NCBI RefSeq assembly: GCF_000420345.1
Contig: NZ_ATUT01000017.1
Span: 1-41,138, forward strand
DNA: 41,138 nucleotides
Direction: 5' to 3'
Source of the DNA: Faecalicoccus pleomorphus DSM 20574
GTDB taxonomy: Bacteria > Bacillota_I > Bacilli_A > Erysipelotrichales > Erysipelotrichaceae
Shown here: one piece after another, positions 15,354-24,402 of the stretch
How the letters are laid out: each line of letters begins with the position of its first letter
Position numbering within the stretch: the first letter of the stretch is position 1
Position numbers and translations under genes: made by a program
Notes under the pieces: generated by a model
Databases searched by the model: none
Seen by the model: only the letters and a program-made list of their open reading frames with translations
What the model was told of the DNA's origin: nothing

Positions 15354-16268
15354 TTAACGCTCCTTTCCGGTCAGCTTCTTATACATAGAAAGCTGTTTGT
15401 GTTTATTCATAACGATTGGAACAGTCAGGGCTATTGCGACTAAAATTGCCGTCAAAAGCTTTAAATCATCCGTATTTAATCCTAACTGTAAAACAACCGC
15501 TACAATGATACGATAGATTACAGAACCGACAACGATAGAAGTTAGACGCGTTCCAAATGCACCCTTATGACCAAAAATTACTTCACCGATTACGATAGAA
15601 GCCAGCCCGATAACAATAGCACCGATTCCCATACGAACATCCGCATAGCCTTGTTGTTGTGTGACCAAAGCACCGGATAAGGCAATCAAACCATTGGAGA
15701 TCATCAAGCCCAAAGTTTTAGTAACATTGGTATTAACACCTAAGGCACGTACCATCTGTTCATTATTTCCGGTCGCACGAATGCTGGAGCCAATCTCTGT
15801 TCCAAAATACCAATATAAAATCAAAATAACCAACACGGTAACGATCAAGCCGATGATCAAAACGATCCAGTTATTAGAAAGACCCGTCAGATTTTCCAAT
15901 CCTTCAAAAATATTATCATACTGCAATAAAGGTGTATTGGAACGGCCCATGATTCGCAAGTTGATGGAATATAAACCAATTTGTGTCAGAATTCCGGCCA
16001 AGATAGCCGGAATCTGACATTTCGTATGCAATAAGCCAGTCACAAAACCGGCAATAAATCCGGCAATCGTACTTAAAATTAAAGCCAGTACCGGATTTAC
16101 ACCATTCACCAAGCAGACAGCACAGACAGCTCCCCCAGTCGCAAAAGAACCATCTACTGTCAAATCAGCGATATCTAATAAGCGAAATGTGATATAGACG
16201 CCTAAAGCCATCAATCCCCATAGGATTCCCTGACTTAAAGCACCCTGCATTGCTAAAACGATTCCCAT
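15354..16268 (-). CDS. ABC transporter permease (system 2)
   Basis: 304 residues with about eight membrane helices of the same branched-chain-type permease fold as system 1. Shared signatures are RLLDIADLTVDGSFATGGAVCAVC and the coupling loop IRATGNNEQMVRALGVN. Gene spacing of one base on each side indicates tight co-expression. No substrate-determining residue can be named from sequence alone. Confidence 0.9.
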   Translation of the reverse strand: MGIVLAMQGALSQGILWGLMALGVYITFRLLDIADLTVDGSFATGGAVCAVCLVNGVNPVLALILSTIAGFIAGFVTGLLHTKCQIPAILAGILTQIGLYSINLRIMGRSNTPLLQYDNIFEGLENLTGLSNNWIVLIIGLIVTVLVILILYWYFGTEIGSSIRATGNNEQMVRALGVNTNVTKTLGLMISNGLIALSGALVTQQQGYADVRMGIGAIVIGLASIVIGEVIFGHKGAFGTRLTSIVVGSVIYRIIVAVVLQLGLNTDDLKLLTAILVAIALTVPIVMNKHKQLSMYKKLTGKER

Positions 16269-16269
16269 A

Positions 16270-17256
16270 TTAAGAAGCCGTTTCTACCATTTCCGCATCT
16301 TTTGCCAGATCTTCCGGAATTTCGATGCCTAATTCATCCGCAACGCTCTTATTGATCGTTAATACACAATCTTCGGCTGCCAAATACGCAACTGGTGTTT
16401 CCGCTGCTGTTGTATCTCCATTTAAGATATCCACAGCCTGTTTAGCGGCCAATTTACCTAATTCATAATAATCGATACCATAGGTAGCCAAACCTCCGTT
16501 TTCTACCATACCGCTTTCCCCTACGATGCATGGGATTCCATTGGCATTCGAAACCTGGGCTACAGCAGACATACCCTCGGCTAACAAGTTATCTGTTGGA
16601 ATATAAATGGCATCCACATTGCCGATCAAGGACTCTGTAACCTGCTGAATAGAACTAGAATCGGCTACCGTAGCTTCCTGCCATTCCAAGCCGGCAGCAT
16701 CCAAAGCCTCTTCAGCCATTTCCGCCTGAATCTTGGAGTTATCCTCACTGCTGCAATACATCACCGCTACTTTTTTGGCATCCGGTAATAGTTGCTGCAA
16801 AAGATCGATTTGTTCTTCAACCGGTGTCAAATCACTGGCTCCGGTTACATTCCCGCCCGGTTTTTCATTATCTTCCAATAATCCGGAAGCAGCAGGATCA
16901 GTAACCGCACTGACAATGACTGGAATTTCCGTTGTCTGATTGGCTACACTTTGTGCTGCCGGTGTCGCAATCGCATAAATCAAATCATCGCCATCATTGA
17001 CAAGCTTTTGCGCAATTGTATCACAGTTGGATAAATCATTGGATGCGTTTTGATAATCAAATGTCGTATTCTCTTCTGTATATCCGGCTTCCTTTAAACC
17101 ATCCATAAAGCCTTCATAGGCCTGGTCCAAAGCCGGATGCTCGGCCAGCTGAATGATTCCAATTTTCGTTGTGTCTTCGGATTGGGATCCACCTGAACAA
17201 GCTGCCAAAGAGAAAGCCGCCGCCAGCGCAAGACCACACTTTAATAAGTTTTTCAT
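16270..17256 (-). CDS. ABC_sub_bind family lipoprotein (system 2)
   Basis: 328 residues with a lipoprotein signal ending LAAC (cysteine near 20). The mature part is an ABC_sub_bind two-lobed fold (IGIIQLAEHPALDQAYEGF, LIYAIATPAAQSVANQ, IPVIVSAVTDPAASGLL, VAVMYCSSEDNSKIQ, AIYIPTDNLLAEG). It is paralogous to the T-box-controlled protein at 11505 but clearly diverged. No T-box precedes it; instead the promoter is overlapped by an inverted repeat. The ligand is unknown. The downstream ilvE suggests a branched-chain or similar amino or keto acid. Confidence 0.88.
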   Translation of the reverse strand: MKNLLKCGLALAAAFSLAACSGGSQSEDTTKIGIIQLAEHPALDQAYEGFMDGLKEAGYTEENTTFDYQNASNDLSNCDTIAQKLVNDGDDLIYAIATPAAQSVANQTTEIPVIVSAVTDPAASGLLEDNEKPGGNVTGASDLTPVEEQIDLLQQLLPDAKKVAVMYCSSEDNSKIQAEMAEEALDAAGLEWQEATVADSSSIQQVTESLIGNVDAIYIPTDNLLAEGMSAVAQVSNANGIPCIVGESGMVENGGLATYGIDYYELGKLAAKQAVDILNGDTTAAETPVAYLAAEDCVLTINKSVADELGIEIPEDLAKDAEMVETAS

Positions 17257-17285
17257 AATCTCATCCTCCGCGTTTATAAGTTATG

Positions 17286-17325
17286 GTTACATTGTATTCT
17301 TTCAAAAGATGTAAGTCAATGTAAC
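17286..17325. promoter_or_regulatory. Promoter with overlapping inverted-repeat operator, ABC system 2
   Basis: On the minus strand TTGACT (17319-17314), a 17-base spacer and TACAAT (17296-17291) form a strong promoter for the second ABC operon. GTTACATTG (17286-17294) and CAATGTAAC (17317-17325) are perfect inverted copies 31 bases apart centre to centre, about three helical turns. Each overlaps one promoter box, the expected geometry for a repressor site. asnA is divergent from the same gap. Confidence 0.6.
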
Positions 17326-17394
17326 ACGATGAAACTTTTCATATATTTTTACATTTGATATGATATAATAGTTCATATTTTAAGGAGAAAGACT

Positions 17395-18402
17395 ATGAAA
17401 TTAACAATTCCAGAGCATTACAATCCTGTTCTATCCGTTCGTCAGACACAGGAAGCCATTAAATATATCCGCGATACTTTTCAGCACGAATTTGGAAAAG
17501 AGATGAATCTGCTTCGTATTTCCGCCCCGTTATTCGTTGAAAAACGTTCCGGATTAAACGATGATCTTAACGGAATCGAAGAACCAGTTCATTTTACGAT
17601 GAAGGATATTGGTGACGAACGTATAGAAGTCGTACATTCTTTAGCCAAATGGAAACGTATGGCTTTAAAGAAATATGGCTTTCAGCTGCATGAAGGCTTA
17701 TATACCAACATGAATGCGATTCGTAAGGATGAAGAATTAGACAACCTGCATTCTGCCTATGTAGATCAATGGGACTGGGAAAAAATACTGACAAAGGAAG
17801 AAAGAACAGAAAATGTTCTAAAACAGCATGTTCGCACGATTTTTAAAGTCATCAAACATATGGAGCATGAAGTCTGGTATAAGTATCCGGAAGCTGTTAA
17901 CCATTTACCGGATAAGATTCACTTCATCACAACGCAGGAGCTTTTAGATAAATATCCGACCTATACGGCCAAAGAACGCGAAAATGCCATCACCAAAGAA
18001 CTTGGCTGTGTCTTTATCATGAAGATCGGCGACAAGTTATCTAATGGTGAAAAGCACGATGGACGCGCACCGGACTATGATGACTGGCAGTTAAACGGAG
18101 ATATCTTATTCTGGTACGAACCTTTACAGTGTGCTTTAGAAATCTCCAGTATGGGAATTCGTGTCGATGAAAACAGTCTGGTGGAACAACTTCGTAAAGA
18201 AGGAAAAGAAGAACGACTGCAGCTTCCTTTCCATAGAGCCATCTTAGAACAAAGATTGCCTTATACGATCGGTGGCGGGATTGGCCAATCTCGATTGTGC
18301 ATGTTATTGTTGAAGAAAGCTCATATCGGTGAAGTACAGGCAAGTATCTGGCCGGAAGATATGATCGAAGAATGTTACAAAAACAATATTCAAATACTTT
18401 AG
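17395..18402 (+). CDS. asnA: Aspartate-ammonia ligase
   Basis: 335 residues of ammonia-dependent asparagine synthetase, which makes asparagine from aspartate, ammonia and ATP. It is related to the catalytic core of class II aspartyl-tRNA synthetases. Family landmarks are visible: [63 protein letters not shown] and [25 protein letters not shown] precedes the ATG and a TATAAT lies at 17364-17369. It is divergent from ABC system 2. It stops with TAG inside its own terminator. Confidence 0.97.
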   Translation: MKLTIPEHYNPVLSVRQTQEAIKYIRDTFQHEFGKEMNLLRISAPLFVEKRSGLNDDLNGIEEPVHFTMKDIGDERIEVVHSLAKWKRMALKKYGFQLHEGLYTNMNAIRKDEELDNLHSAYVDQWDWEKILTKEERTENVLKQHVRTIFKVIKHMEHEVWYKYPEAVNHLPDKIHFITTQELLDKYPTYTAKERENAITKELGCVFIMKIGDKLSNGEKHDGRAPDYDDWQLNGDILFWYEPLQCALEISSMGIRVDENSLVEQLRKEGKEERLQLPFHRAILEQRLPYTIGGGIGQSRLCMLLLKKAHIGEVQASIWPEDMIEECYKNNIQIL

Positions 18403-18423
18403 GATCTTCGCGATCCTTTTTTT
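18401..18423 (+). terminator. Terminator of asnA
   Basis: AGGATC pairs with GATCCT across a five-base loop, followed by seven T. It includes part of the asnA stop codon. Confidence 0.75.
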
Positions 18424-18426
18424 CAT

Positions 18427-18450
18427 GAAAAAAAGCGCCCTTAAGACGCT
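18427..18450 (-). terminator. Terminator of the HAD gene
   Basis: On the minus strand AGCGTC pairs with GGCGCT, followed by seven T. It overlaps the stop of the HAD gene and stands back to back with the asnA terminator. Confidence 0.7.
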
Positions 18451-19142
18451 ATAAACTGTAGAAAATCTTCCATGCTCCCTTTTTTATACGCATGTAAATC
18501 TTTATTTTTAGAATTGATCAGACAATCCGTAATCAAATACGTATCCATTCCCAGTTCCATGGTAATCATATCTTCCTGTACATCATTGCCTACCATTAAA
18601 CATTTCTTAGGATCCAGATTCCTCTGCTCCAGGATTTCCCGGTAATAATATGGATTCGGCTTACAGAAACGAGAGTTCTCATACGTTGTGATGTATTCAA
18701 AATCATCCGGTTCTAACCCTGCCCAGCGAATTCTTGAATGTGTAGCCACCTGTGGAAAGATAGGATTGGTTGCCAGTACCACTCTTCCCTTTTCCTTACA
18801 GGCATCCACGATCTTTTTCGATAATGGATTAAACCCACAGACTTGTTTGGCCGCTTGAAATTCATGAGCATAAAAAGAGTCAAATACCTCTTTATCCTTC
18901 ATTTTTTCTTCCCCGTAAATCGAAACAAACACTTCCCAGAAACGGTCGTAATTCATACACGAACCATCGTTTTGAATCATCGCATAGGTCCCCTTCCAAA
19001 TCGAATCGATCAATTGTTTGGCATCATACCCTAAAGGGGCGACCTTTTGAACCAATAATCCAAAATATGTTTTCACAAATTGTTCCTGGTCCATTGGAAG
19101 CAATGTTCCGTCTAAATCAAATAATACTGCCTGATACTCCAT
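18441..19142 (-). CDS. HAD-family hydrolase (YjjG-like phosphatase)
   Basis: 233 residues from the ATG at 19142 (MEYQAVLFDLDGTLLP), which has GAGG nine bases upstream; the frame is open slightly further. Motif I DLDGT holds the nucleophile (Asp9) and general acid (Asp11). The helical cap follows, motif II is VVLATNP, motif III uses the lysine of CKPNPYYY and motif IV is MVGNDVQEDMI. Such enzymes remove phosphate from nucleotides or small metabolites. The substrate is unknown. Confidence 0.88.
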   Translation of the reverse strand: MEYQAVLFDLDGTLLPMDQEQFVKTYFGLLVQKVAPLGYDAKQLIDSIWKGTYAMIQNDGSCMNYDRFWEVFVSIYGEEKMKDKEVFDSFYAHEFQAAKQVCGFNPLSKKIVDACKEKGRVVLATNPIFPQVATHSRIRWAGLEPDDFEYITTYENSRFCKPNPYYYREILEQRNLDPKKCLMVGNDVQEDMITMELGMDTYLITDCLINSKNKDLHAYKKGSMEDFLQFIAS

Positions 19143-19175
19143 ACAATTCCTCACTTTTTTAAAAAGTATAACATA

Positions 19176-19706
19176 CTAAAACCGATTTGAATCTAGTTTT
19201 TTGATGGGTTTGGCCGGGTTTCCTACAACGATCGTATTGGCTTCCACATCCTTAGTCACAACACTTCCGGCACCGACAATGGCATTTTCTCCAATCGTCA
19301 CGCCCGGCAAAATCGTGGCACCGGCTCCGATCCAGGCATTTTTACCAATCCGAACAGCTTCCACTGTTAAGATATCTCGATCGTAAAAATCATGATTGTT
19401 GGTGATTACCTTTACATCCAGGGCAATGCGAACATCATCTTCCATATAGACCTGCCCTGCACTCATGCATTTAAAATATGGCATGATCGTTACATTCTTT
19501 CCAATATGGATGTTTTTAGCTAAATTACAGTAAAAAGGCGTATGTACCTTAGAACCTTCCCCAAAATCACCAAACAGTTCCTTTGCAATCTCTTGATATC
19601 TTGTTGAGGATGGATCACATTGATTCCATTCAAACAACAACGATTTTGTCCTTTTTCCTTCCGCCTTTCGGTTTTCATCTTCTATACGCAAATCTACAGT
19701 TTTCAT
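19176..19706 (-). CDS. Hexapeptide-repeat O-acetyltransferase
   Basis: 176 residues of the Maa/LacA-like left-handed beta-helix family. The repeats run from [24 protein letters not shown] through [15 protein letters not shown], with the active histidine in NNHDF, to [18 protein letters not shown] and [25 protein letters not shown]. It transfers acetyl to a sugar or similar acceptor. Its ATG overlaps the stop of the MATE gene (ATGA), so the two are translationally coupled. Why an exporter and an acetyltransferase are paired is not evident. It ends with TAG. Confidence 0.88.
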   Translation of the reverse strand: MKTVDLRIEDENRKAEGKRTKSLLFEWNQCDPSSTRYQEIAKELFGDFGEGSKVHTPFYCNLAKNIHIGKNVTIMPYFKCMSAGQVYMEDDVRIALDVKVITNNHDFYDRDILTVEAVRIGKNAWIGAGATILPGVTIGENAIVGAGSVVTKDVEANTIVVGNPAKPIKKLDSNRF

Positions 19707-21058
19707 TTTGTCTTCCTTTCAATCGTTCTTCGAATATAAATATAACAAACAATATCTACGGCAATCGTCAATATCCAGGAAATCGGATAGGATATGTATA
19801 ACGTTGACAATTCTCGATGTGCCTGAAAGATGGTAAATATCCAAAAGATACGAAATACACAGACCCCCATCATAGATACGAGCATAGGCAAAATCGAATA
19901 CCCCATTCCTCGTAAACTTCCCACAAATACGTCCATGATACCGCACAAAAAATACGTGGTACAAATAAATGACAATCGAATCAGACCGATCCGGATGACC
20001 TCAGGGTCGGCTGAATAAATATGCAGTAAAAAATCACCGCCTAAATAAGCACACCAGCCTAGAATCAGGCCCACACAAACCACAATTCCCAAACATTCCA
20101 GAAGAATTTTATCGATTCTTTTAAATTGTTTGGCTCCCATATTTTGCGAGGTAAAACTTAAATTGGTTTGATAGATCGCATTCATCGAAATATACACAAA
20201 GTTTTCTATGTTCAAACTGGCGGTATTTCCTGCCATGACGATTGCGCCAAAGCTGTTGACACTGGATTGAATCAATACATTCGATATACTAAATAACATC
20301 CCTTGTACACCGGCTGGAACACCGATCTTGACCATCTTGATTCCTTTATCCAAAGAAAAATGAAGACTTTTTCTCTGCAATCGAATAGGCCCTTCATGGG
20401 CATGCAGACAAAGCAGTACTAAAATAGCACTAATAGTTTCGGCAACGATCGTTGCGGTAGCTACACCGGCTACACCCCAGTCAAACACAATGACAAAGAT
20501 CAAATTTAAGACGACATTGACCATACCTGAGATCATTAAAAAATAGAGCGGCCTTTTCGTGTCACCGACGGCTCTTAATAAGGCAGCCCCAAAGTCATAA
20601 ACAAGCAAGGAAGGCAAACCGATAAAATAGATCTGCATATAAATTGTTGATAAGGGCAATACATCTTCTGGCGTCGCCATCCAGCTCAGTAAAGTCCCAG
20701 CCGCAAAAAAGCCAAACACACCCATAAACAATCCGCCAAACAAGGCAAATAAAATGCCGGTATGAACAGCTTTTTGCGCATTCTCTTCATCTCTGGCACC
20801 GATATATTGTCCAACCAATACATTGGCTCCAATAGAAATTCCTAAAAACAGATTGATCAGTAAATTGATCAAACTGGATGTCGAGCCAACCGCTGCCAAA
20901 GCCTTGCTGCCGGTAAATCGTCCTACCACAATGACATCAGCCGCATTAAATAAAAGCTGTAAGACACCGGACAGTATAACTGGTATAGAAAAGACGATCA
21001 ATTTGGAAAAGATCGGCCCTTGTATCATATCCATTTGTCTTGCGTGCTTCATAAACAT
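19703..21058 (-). CDS. MATE-family efflux transporter
   Basis: 451 residues with 12 predicted membrane helices in two related halves. MATE markers include [47 protein letters not shown] at the N-terminus and [39 protein letters not shown] in the second half. MATE pumps export organic cations or metabolites using a Na+ or H+ gradient. It has its own promoter at 21077-21104 and drives the overlapping acetyltransferase gene. Confidence 0.92.
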   Translation of the reverse strand: MFMKHARQMDMIQGPIFSKLIVFSIPVILSGVLQLLFNAADVIVVGRFTGSKALAAVGSTSSLINLLINLFLGISIGANVLVGQYIGARDEENAQKAVHTGILFALFGGLFMGVFGFFAAGTLLSWMATPEDVLPLSTIYMQIYFIGLPSLLVYDFGAALLRAVGDTKRPLYFLMISGMVNVVLNLIFVIVFDWGVAGVATATIVAETISAILVLLCLHAHEGPIRLQRKSLHFSLDKGIKMVKIGVPAGVQGMLFSISNVLIQSSVNSFGAIVMAGNTASLNIENFVYISMNAIYQTNLSFTSQNMGAKQFKRIDKILLECLGIVVCVGLILGWCAYLGGDFLLHIYSADPEVIRIGLIRLSFICTTYFLCGIMDVFVGSLRGMGYSILPMLVSMMGVCVFRIFWIFTIFQAHRELSTLYISYPISWILTIAVDIVCYIYIRRTIERKTK

Positions 21059-21076
21059 CCTTCTTTCACAGGCCGT

Positions 21077-21104
21077 ATTATACTCGTTTTTTCAAAATTG
21101 TATA
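21077..21104 (-). promoter_or_regulatory. Probable promoter of the MATE operon
   Basis: On the minus strand TATACA (21104-21099) is 16 bases from a perfect TATAAT (21082-21077), about 20 bases before the ATG. Confidence 0.5.
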
Positions 21105-21130
21105 GAAAAAAAGCCGCCGAAACGACTTTT
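21105..21130 (-). terminator. Terminator after the DHHW-protein gene
   Basis: AAAAGTCG pairs with CGGCTTTT (one G-T) across a six-base loop and is followed by T residues on the minus strand, directly after the stop codon. Confidence 0.75.
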
Positions 21131-22281
21131 TATTCCTCTGCAGAAACATTTAGACAATCCGCAATGGATGTATCCTGCATCAATGTATTTGAATTATATA
21201 GAAACAAGATATCGGTAATCAATTGAGAGTCCAACAGCTTTGATACATCTTCAAAGTAGTAACGAGGATCGATGACATCAATCGTTCTAAAATGCGGGAT
21301 TAAAAATTGAATCATAGAATTGGCATACGAATCCTTGATCAACAACAGATGCCGATCACTATCATTATCCATTTCCAGGGAAATTCTTCCGGTGTTCCCT
21401 GACAAAAAGACCGTATATTGATCTTTGGTATGCAAAGCATCCATAGAATAAATGGAACGTGAGGAGTCCCCGCTTGTTTCATCGGTCATGATATATTCAC
21501 TGTTTTCTTTTGGCACATAAATATCAATTTGATCTTCCATAAAGGCGCTTCCGACCTTACCGGATAAAGTCCCTTTAAAATCAGTGGAAACAGGATATAC
21601 ATCATAATCAGAGCTTTCTGTTTGTCCCAGATCCATACTGGAAGCTAAAACCTGATAGGCATAAAAACTTCCTAAAGAAGTCCAGTGATGATCGGTCTTA
21701 TAATAGAGATATTCGTTTTTATGCTCTTTAAAGGATTCACGAACATCCACCTTTTGAATTGATGCATCTAATTTGGATAGATAATCGTCGATCTGTGCAT
21801 TCTGATCCAATGGTGTCGCAAAAGAAGGCAGCTTATCCGATTGTACACTAACCGCATTAGGTGCTAACAGAAAATACGATGCTTTACCGGAGCTTGTGCA
21901 AAACTGATTGATCGCCTGAATATTTCTTTCCTTTTGTTCTTCGTTGACAGCGCTGGTATCTTCAATCAATGCGCCTTTGCCCAAATATACATCATCGATC
22001 TTTTTAACACCTGTCATCTTACTGATCAGATACTTTAACTGAATCCATTGATCTCGTCCTACAAACTGATCCGAATACCAGTTATTGACATCTTTAAAAA
22101 ATTGACCGTCATTGATAGAAGACAAGCTGATGGCCGGAAACTGCTGCAGCGACCGGTTCTCCATCGAAGATGTCTTGGCATCAGGCCACAACAAATTCAA
22201 TACGCATACGATCACGACACAAACCGCAAGAATCGGACTCATTTTTTTCGATAATTTTGTCATTTTATCTTTCATATTCAT
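21130..22281 (-). CDS. DHHW-family surface protein (AlgX/AlgJ-like acetylation partner)
   Basis: 383 residues with an N-terminal signal anchor (MSPILAVCVVIVCVLNLLW) and an extracellular SGNH-like domain. The name-giving motif DHHW is at 197-200 (YYKTDHHWTSLGSFYAYQ). KDSYANSMIQFLIPHFRTIDVIDPRYY near the C-terminus matches the family pattern. Such proteins work with an MBOAT acyltransferase to place acetyl groups on an exported polysaccharide. It is the last gene of a three-gene operon, 12 bases after the MBOAT gene, and a terminator follows. Confidence 0.85.
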   Translation of the reverse strand: MNMKDKMTKLSKKMSPILAVCVVIVCVLNLLWPDAKTSSMENRSLQQFPAISLSSINDGQFFKDVNNWYSDQFVGRDQWIQLKYLISKMTGVKKIDDVYLGKGALIEDTSAVNEEQKERNIQAINQFCTSSGKASYFLLAPNAVSVQSDKLPSFATPLDQNAQIDDYLSKLDASIQKVDVRESFKEHKNEYLYYKTDHHWTSLGSFYAYQVLASSMDLGQTESSDYDVYPVSTDFKGTLSGKVGSAFMEDQIDIYVPKENSEYIMTDETSGDSSRSIYSMDALHTKDQYTVFLSGNTGRISLEMDNDSDRHLLLIKDSYANSMIQFLIPHFRTIDVIDPRYYFEDVSKLLDSQLITDILFLYNSNTLMQDTSIADCLNVSAEE

Positions 22282-22293
22282 CCCATCCCCTAT

Positions 22294-23655
22294 TTAGAAC
22301 GCAAAATACAAGAAGCTCTGATATGTACTGCCTACTACAAAAGCGATACTGATACCAAAGAAAACCAGATATAAAACCGTAAAGGCTAACACCATTCGAT
22401 TTCCTTTGACCTGCATCAATCTTTCTTCGATACGATCAAACAGTGTACCTGAAAGCAGGATACCGATTATAAATAAGACTAAATGCCCGGTCAGCACAAA
22501 TAAGGCTTCCGTGTTGACTAACTCTGCGAAGTGGAACATGCGACCGATCGTTCCAAACGCATCCATAATACTTGGGCTGCAGAAAAATACCCAACCGATC
22601 AATACGACAACCAAGGTATAAAGATGACCTACAATGCGCGGCAGCTTCTCCAAAATAGGACGAAGCACAAATTTCTCCAACAAGAGAAAGGCACCGTAAT
22701 AAAGTCCCCATAATATAAATGTCCAATTAGCACCATGCCATAAACCGGTCAAAAACCATACGATCAATATATTTCGCACATAATCATGACGATTGCCGCC
22801 TAAAGGTATATAGACATAATCACGAAACCATCTTGATAAGCTGATATGCCATCTTCGCCAGAAATCCTGTACGCTGACTGCCACATACGGATGATCAAAG
22901 TTTGGTTTTAGATCAAATCCAAACATACGTGAAATCCCAATGGCCATATCACTATAACCACTAAAATCGAAATAGATTTCCAACATATAGCTAAGGGCAT
23001 AAAGCCAGGCTCCCAACATACTTGTGTTTTGTGACAGGCTGGAGAATACAAGAGCAAACTGATCTGCCAGAAGCGCTTTTTTGATCAAGCCTTTGACAAA
23101 TAACAGGATGCCGGAATAAAACATCTCTTTTTGGAAAGGATGGTAGGAAAACTGATGTTCCATATCATGATAAAAGGCGATAGGACCACTGGTGATCTTT
23201 CCAAAAAAGGCAATATACAATCCTAAATACAATGGATTTTTCTGTGCCGGGCTGGTACCTTTATATACATCAGCCAGATAAGACAAAGCACTAAAAGTAA
23301 AGAAGGAGAGCCCTACCGGCAATGTGATATCAAAGCCTTCCAGCCCTACTATGCCCAATAAAAAATTCGTATATTTAAAAGCACCCAAAATCAAAAGATT
23401 AACGGCAACGGATAACCAAAAGTTTATCTTTCTTTGCCGCTCATCTTCTTCCTGCATCAACTGCAGACCACTGATATAATTCCATGCGATGCTCAAAAGC
23501 AACAATAAAACATAATACGGCTCATTCCATGCATAGAACAACAAGCTAAGCACAAACAATACAATATTTTTTAAAAACTGTGACGGCAAGAAGCGATAAA
23601 GAAGCACGGATATCGGTAAGAAACAAAATATAAAAATCAAAGAATTAAATACCAT
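22294..23655 (-). CDS. MBOAT-family O-acyltransferase (AlgI/PatA-like)
   Basis: About 453 residues from the ATG at 23655 (MVFNSLIFIFCFLPISVLLY), chosen because AGGGGG precedes it; the frame is open upstream inside the DUF4358 gene. It is a polytopic membrane protein with the MBOAT core: YSDMAIGISRMFGFDLKPNFDHPYVAVSVQDFWRRWHISLSRWFRDYVYIPLGG and then LTGLWHGANWTFILWG with the catalytic histidine. AlgI-type proteins carry acetyl groups across the membrane for polysaccharide modification. It is grouped with the DHHW and DUF4358 genes, the usual Gram-positive set. Confidence 0.93.
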   Translation of the reverse strand: MVFNSLIFIFCFLPISVLLYRFLPSQFLKNIVLFVLSLLFYAWNEPYYVLLLLLSIAWNYISGLQLMQEEDERQRKINFWLSVAVNLLILGAFKYTNFLLGIVGLEGFDITLPVGLSFFTFSALSYLADVYKGTSPAQKNPLYLGLYIAFFGKITSGPIAFYHDMEHQFSYHPFQKEMFYSGILLFVKGLIKKALLADQFALVFSSLSQNTSMLGAWLYALSYMLEIYFDFSGYSDMAIGISRMFGFDLKPNFDHPYVAVSVQDFWRRWHISLSRWFRDYVYIPLGGNRHDYVRNILIVWFLTGLWHGANWTFILWGLYYGAFLLLEKFVLRPILEKLPRIVGHLYTLVVVLIGWVFFCSPSIMDAFGTIGRMFHFAELVNTEALFVLTGHLVLFIIGILLSGTLFDRIEERLMQVKGNRMVLAFTVLYLVFFGISIAFVVGSTYQSFLYFAF

Positions 23656-23668
23656 ACACGCACCCCCC

Positions 23669-24142
23669 TTATAAGCTTTCCAAGAATTGTTCATCCATTG
23701 TTTTGGCATTCGTATCGACCACATACAATGCATAATTCGCCTGTATATCCACAACAGCCTGCTTTAATAACTGCACCTGATCCGGCGCATAGCCGTCATA
23801 TAAGTTTGTCTGCTCGGCAATACGACTTTCAATGGCTTGTTGAAACGCATTTTTTTGATCCGGATCCTTAAACTGCACCAATACATATTCATTGGCCTGC
23901 ATGACATCATCGATCTTAAAATATGCGATTCGTTCATATGCTTCCGGATCTAATCCCAAATTTTTTCGTATTGCCTGATTATCCTGCTGTAACAGAGCGC
24001 TTAAATCTAAATTCTCCTGTACTTTGGATAACACAACACCAAAATCCTCTTTACTCATCTTTGGACCGCTAAAGACATTCAATATGAGTATGATCAATAA
24101 AAGAAACACAACACCTTTGGCGGCCCATAAACCATACTTCAT
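23669..24142 (-). CDS. DUF4358-family protein
   Basis: 157 residues with one N-terminal membrane helix (KYGLWAAKGVVFLLLIILILNVFSG) and an extracellular domain (DFGVVLSKVQENLDLSALLQ... YERIAYFKIDDVMQANEYVLVQF... QVQLLKQAVVDIQANYALYVVDTNAK). This pattern fits DUF4358, commonly found beside MBOAT and DHHW genes. The function is unknown; a regulatory or scaffolding part in polymer acetylation is inferred from context. The ATG at 24142 overlaps the stop of a tiny upstream frame. Confidence 0.72.
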   Translation of the reverse strand: MKYGLWAAKGVVFLLLIILILNVFSGPKMSKEDFGVVLSKVQENLDLSALLQQDNQAIRKNLGLDPEAYERIAYFKIDDVMQANEYVLVQFKDPDQKNAFQQAIESRIAEQTNLYDGYAPDQVQLLKQAVVDIQANYALYVVDTNAKTMDEQFLESL

Positions 24143-24204
24143 CAAAATTCCCCCTTAATTCTTATGACATGATCTATGTATTTTTCACTGTTTCTTCTCT
24201 TCAT
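24142..24204 (-). CDS. Possible 20-residue leader peptide before the DUF4358 gene
   Basis: On the minus strand a GAGGAAATAGGTT ribosome binding site precedes an ATG that opens a 20-codon basic frame (MKRRNSEKYIDHVIRIKGEF). Its TGA shares one base with the DUF4358 ATG, and the GGGGGA used by that gene lies in its last codons. It may couple translation. It is too short to be sure it is a gene. Confidence 0.35.
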   Translation of the reverse strand: MKRRNSEKYIDHVIRIKGEF

Positions 24205-24318
24205 AACCTATTTCCTCTTTTGTCATTTATTTTAGCACAAGTACGACATACAGAGAGAAAAGATTTATGACTTTTTACAAGATAAACTTATTCATTCTTT
24301 GATGAATGAAAAGAAAGG

Positions 24319-24343
24319 AAAAAAGCCTCCTGTCGGAAGCTTT
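24319..24343 (-). terminator. Possible terminator after the esterase gene
   Basis: AAAGCTTCC pairs with GGAGGCTTT across four bases, with one mismatch, and is followed by T residues on the minus strand. It lies 60 bases past the esterase stop. Confidence 0.5.
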
Positions 24344-24402
24344 CCAACCTTTATTGATCAATTGAATATCAAATTAAAATTTGTTCGTTCTTTTGAGATG
24401 TT

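Noticed and set aside
22294-23754. A longer MBOAT protein starting at 23754
   Set aside because: The extra residues lie inside the DUF4358 gene and are not membrane-like. The ATG at 23655 has a good ribosome site and begins the first helix.
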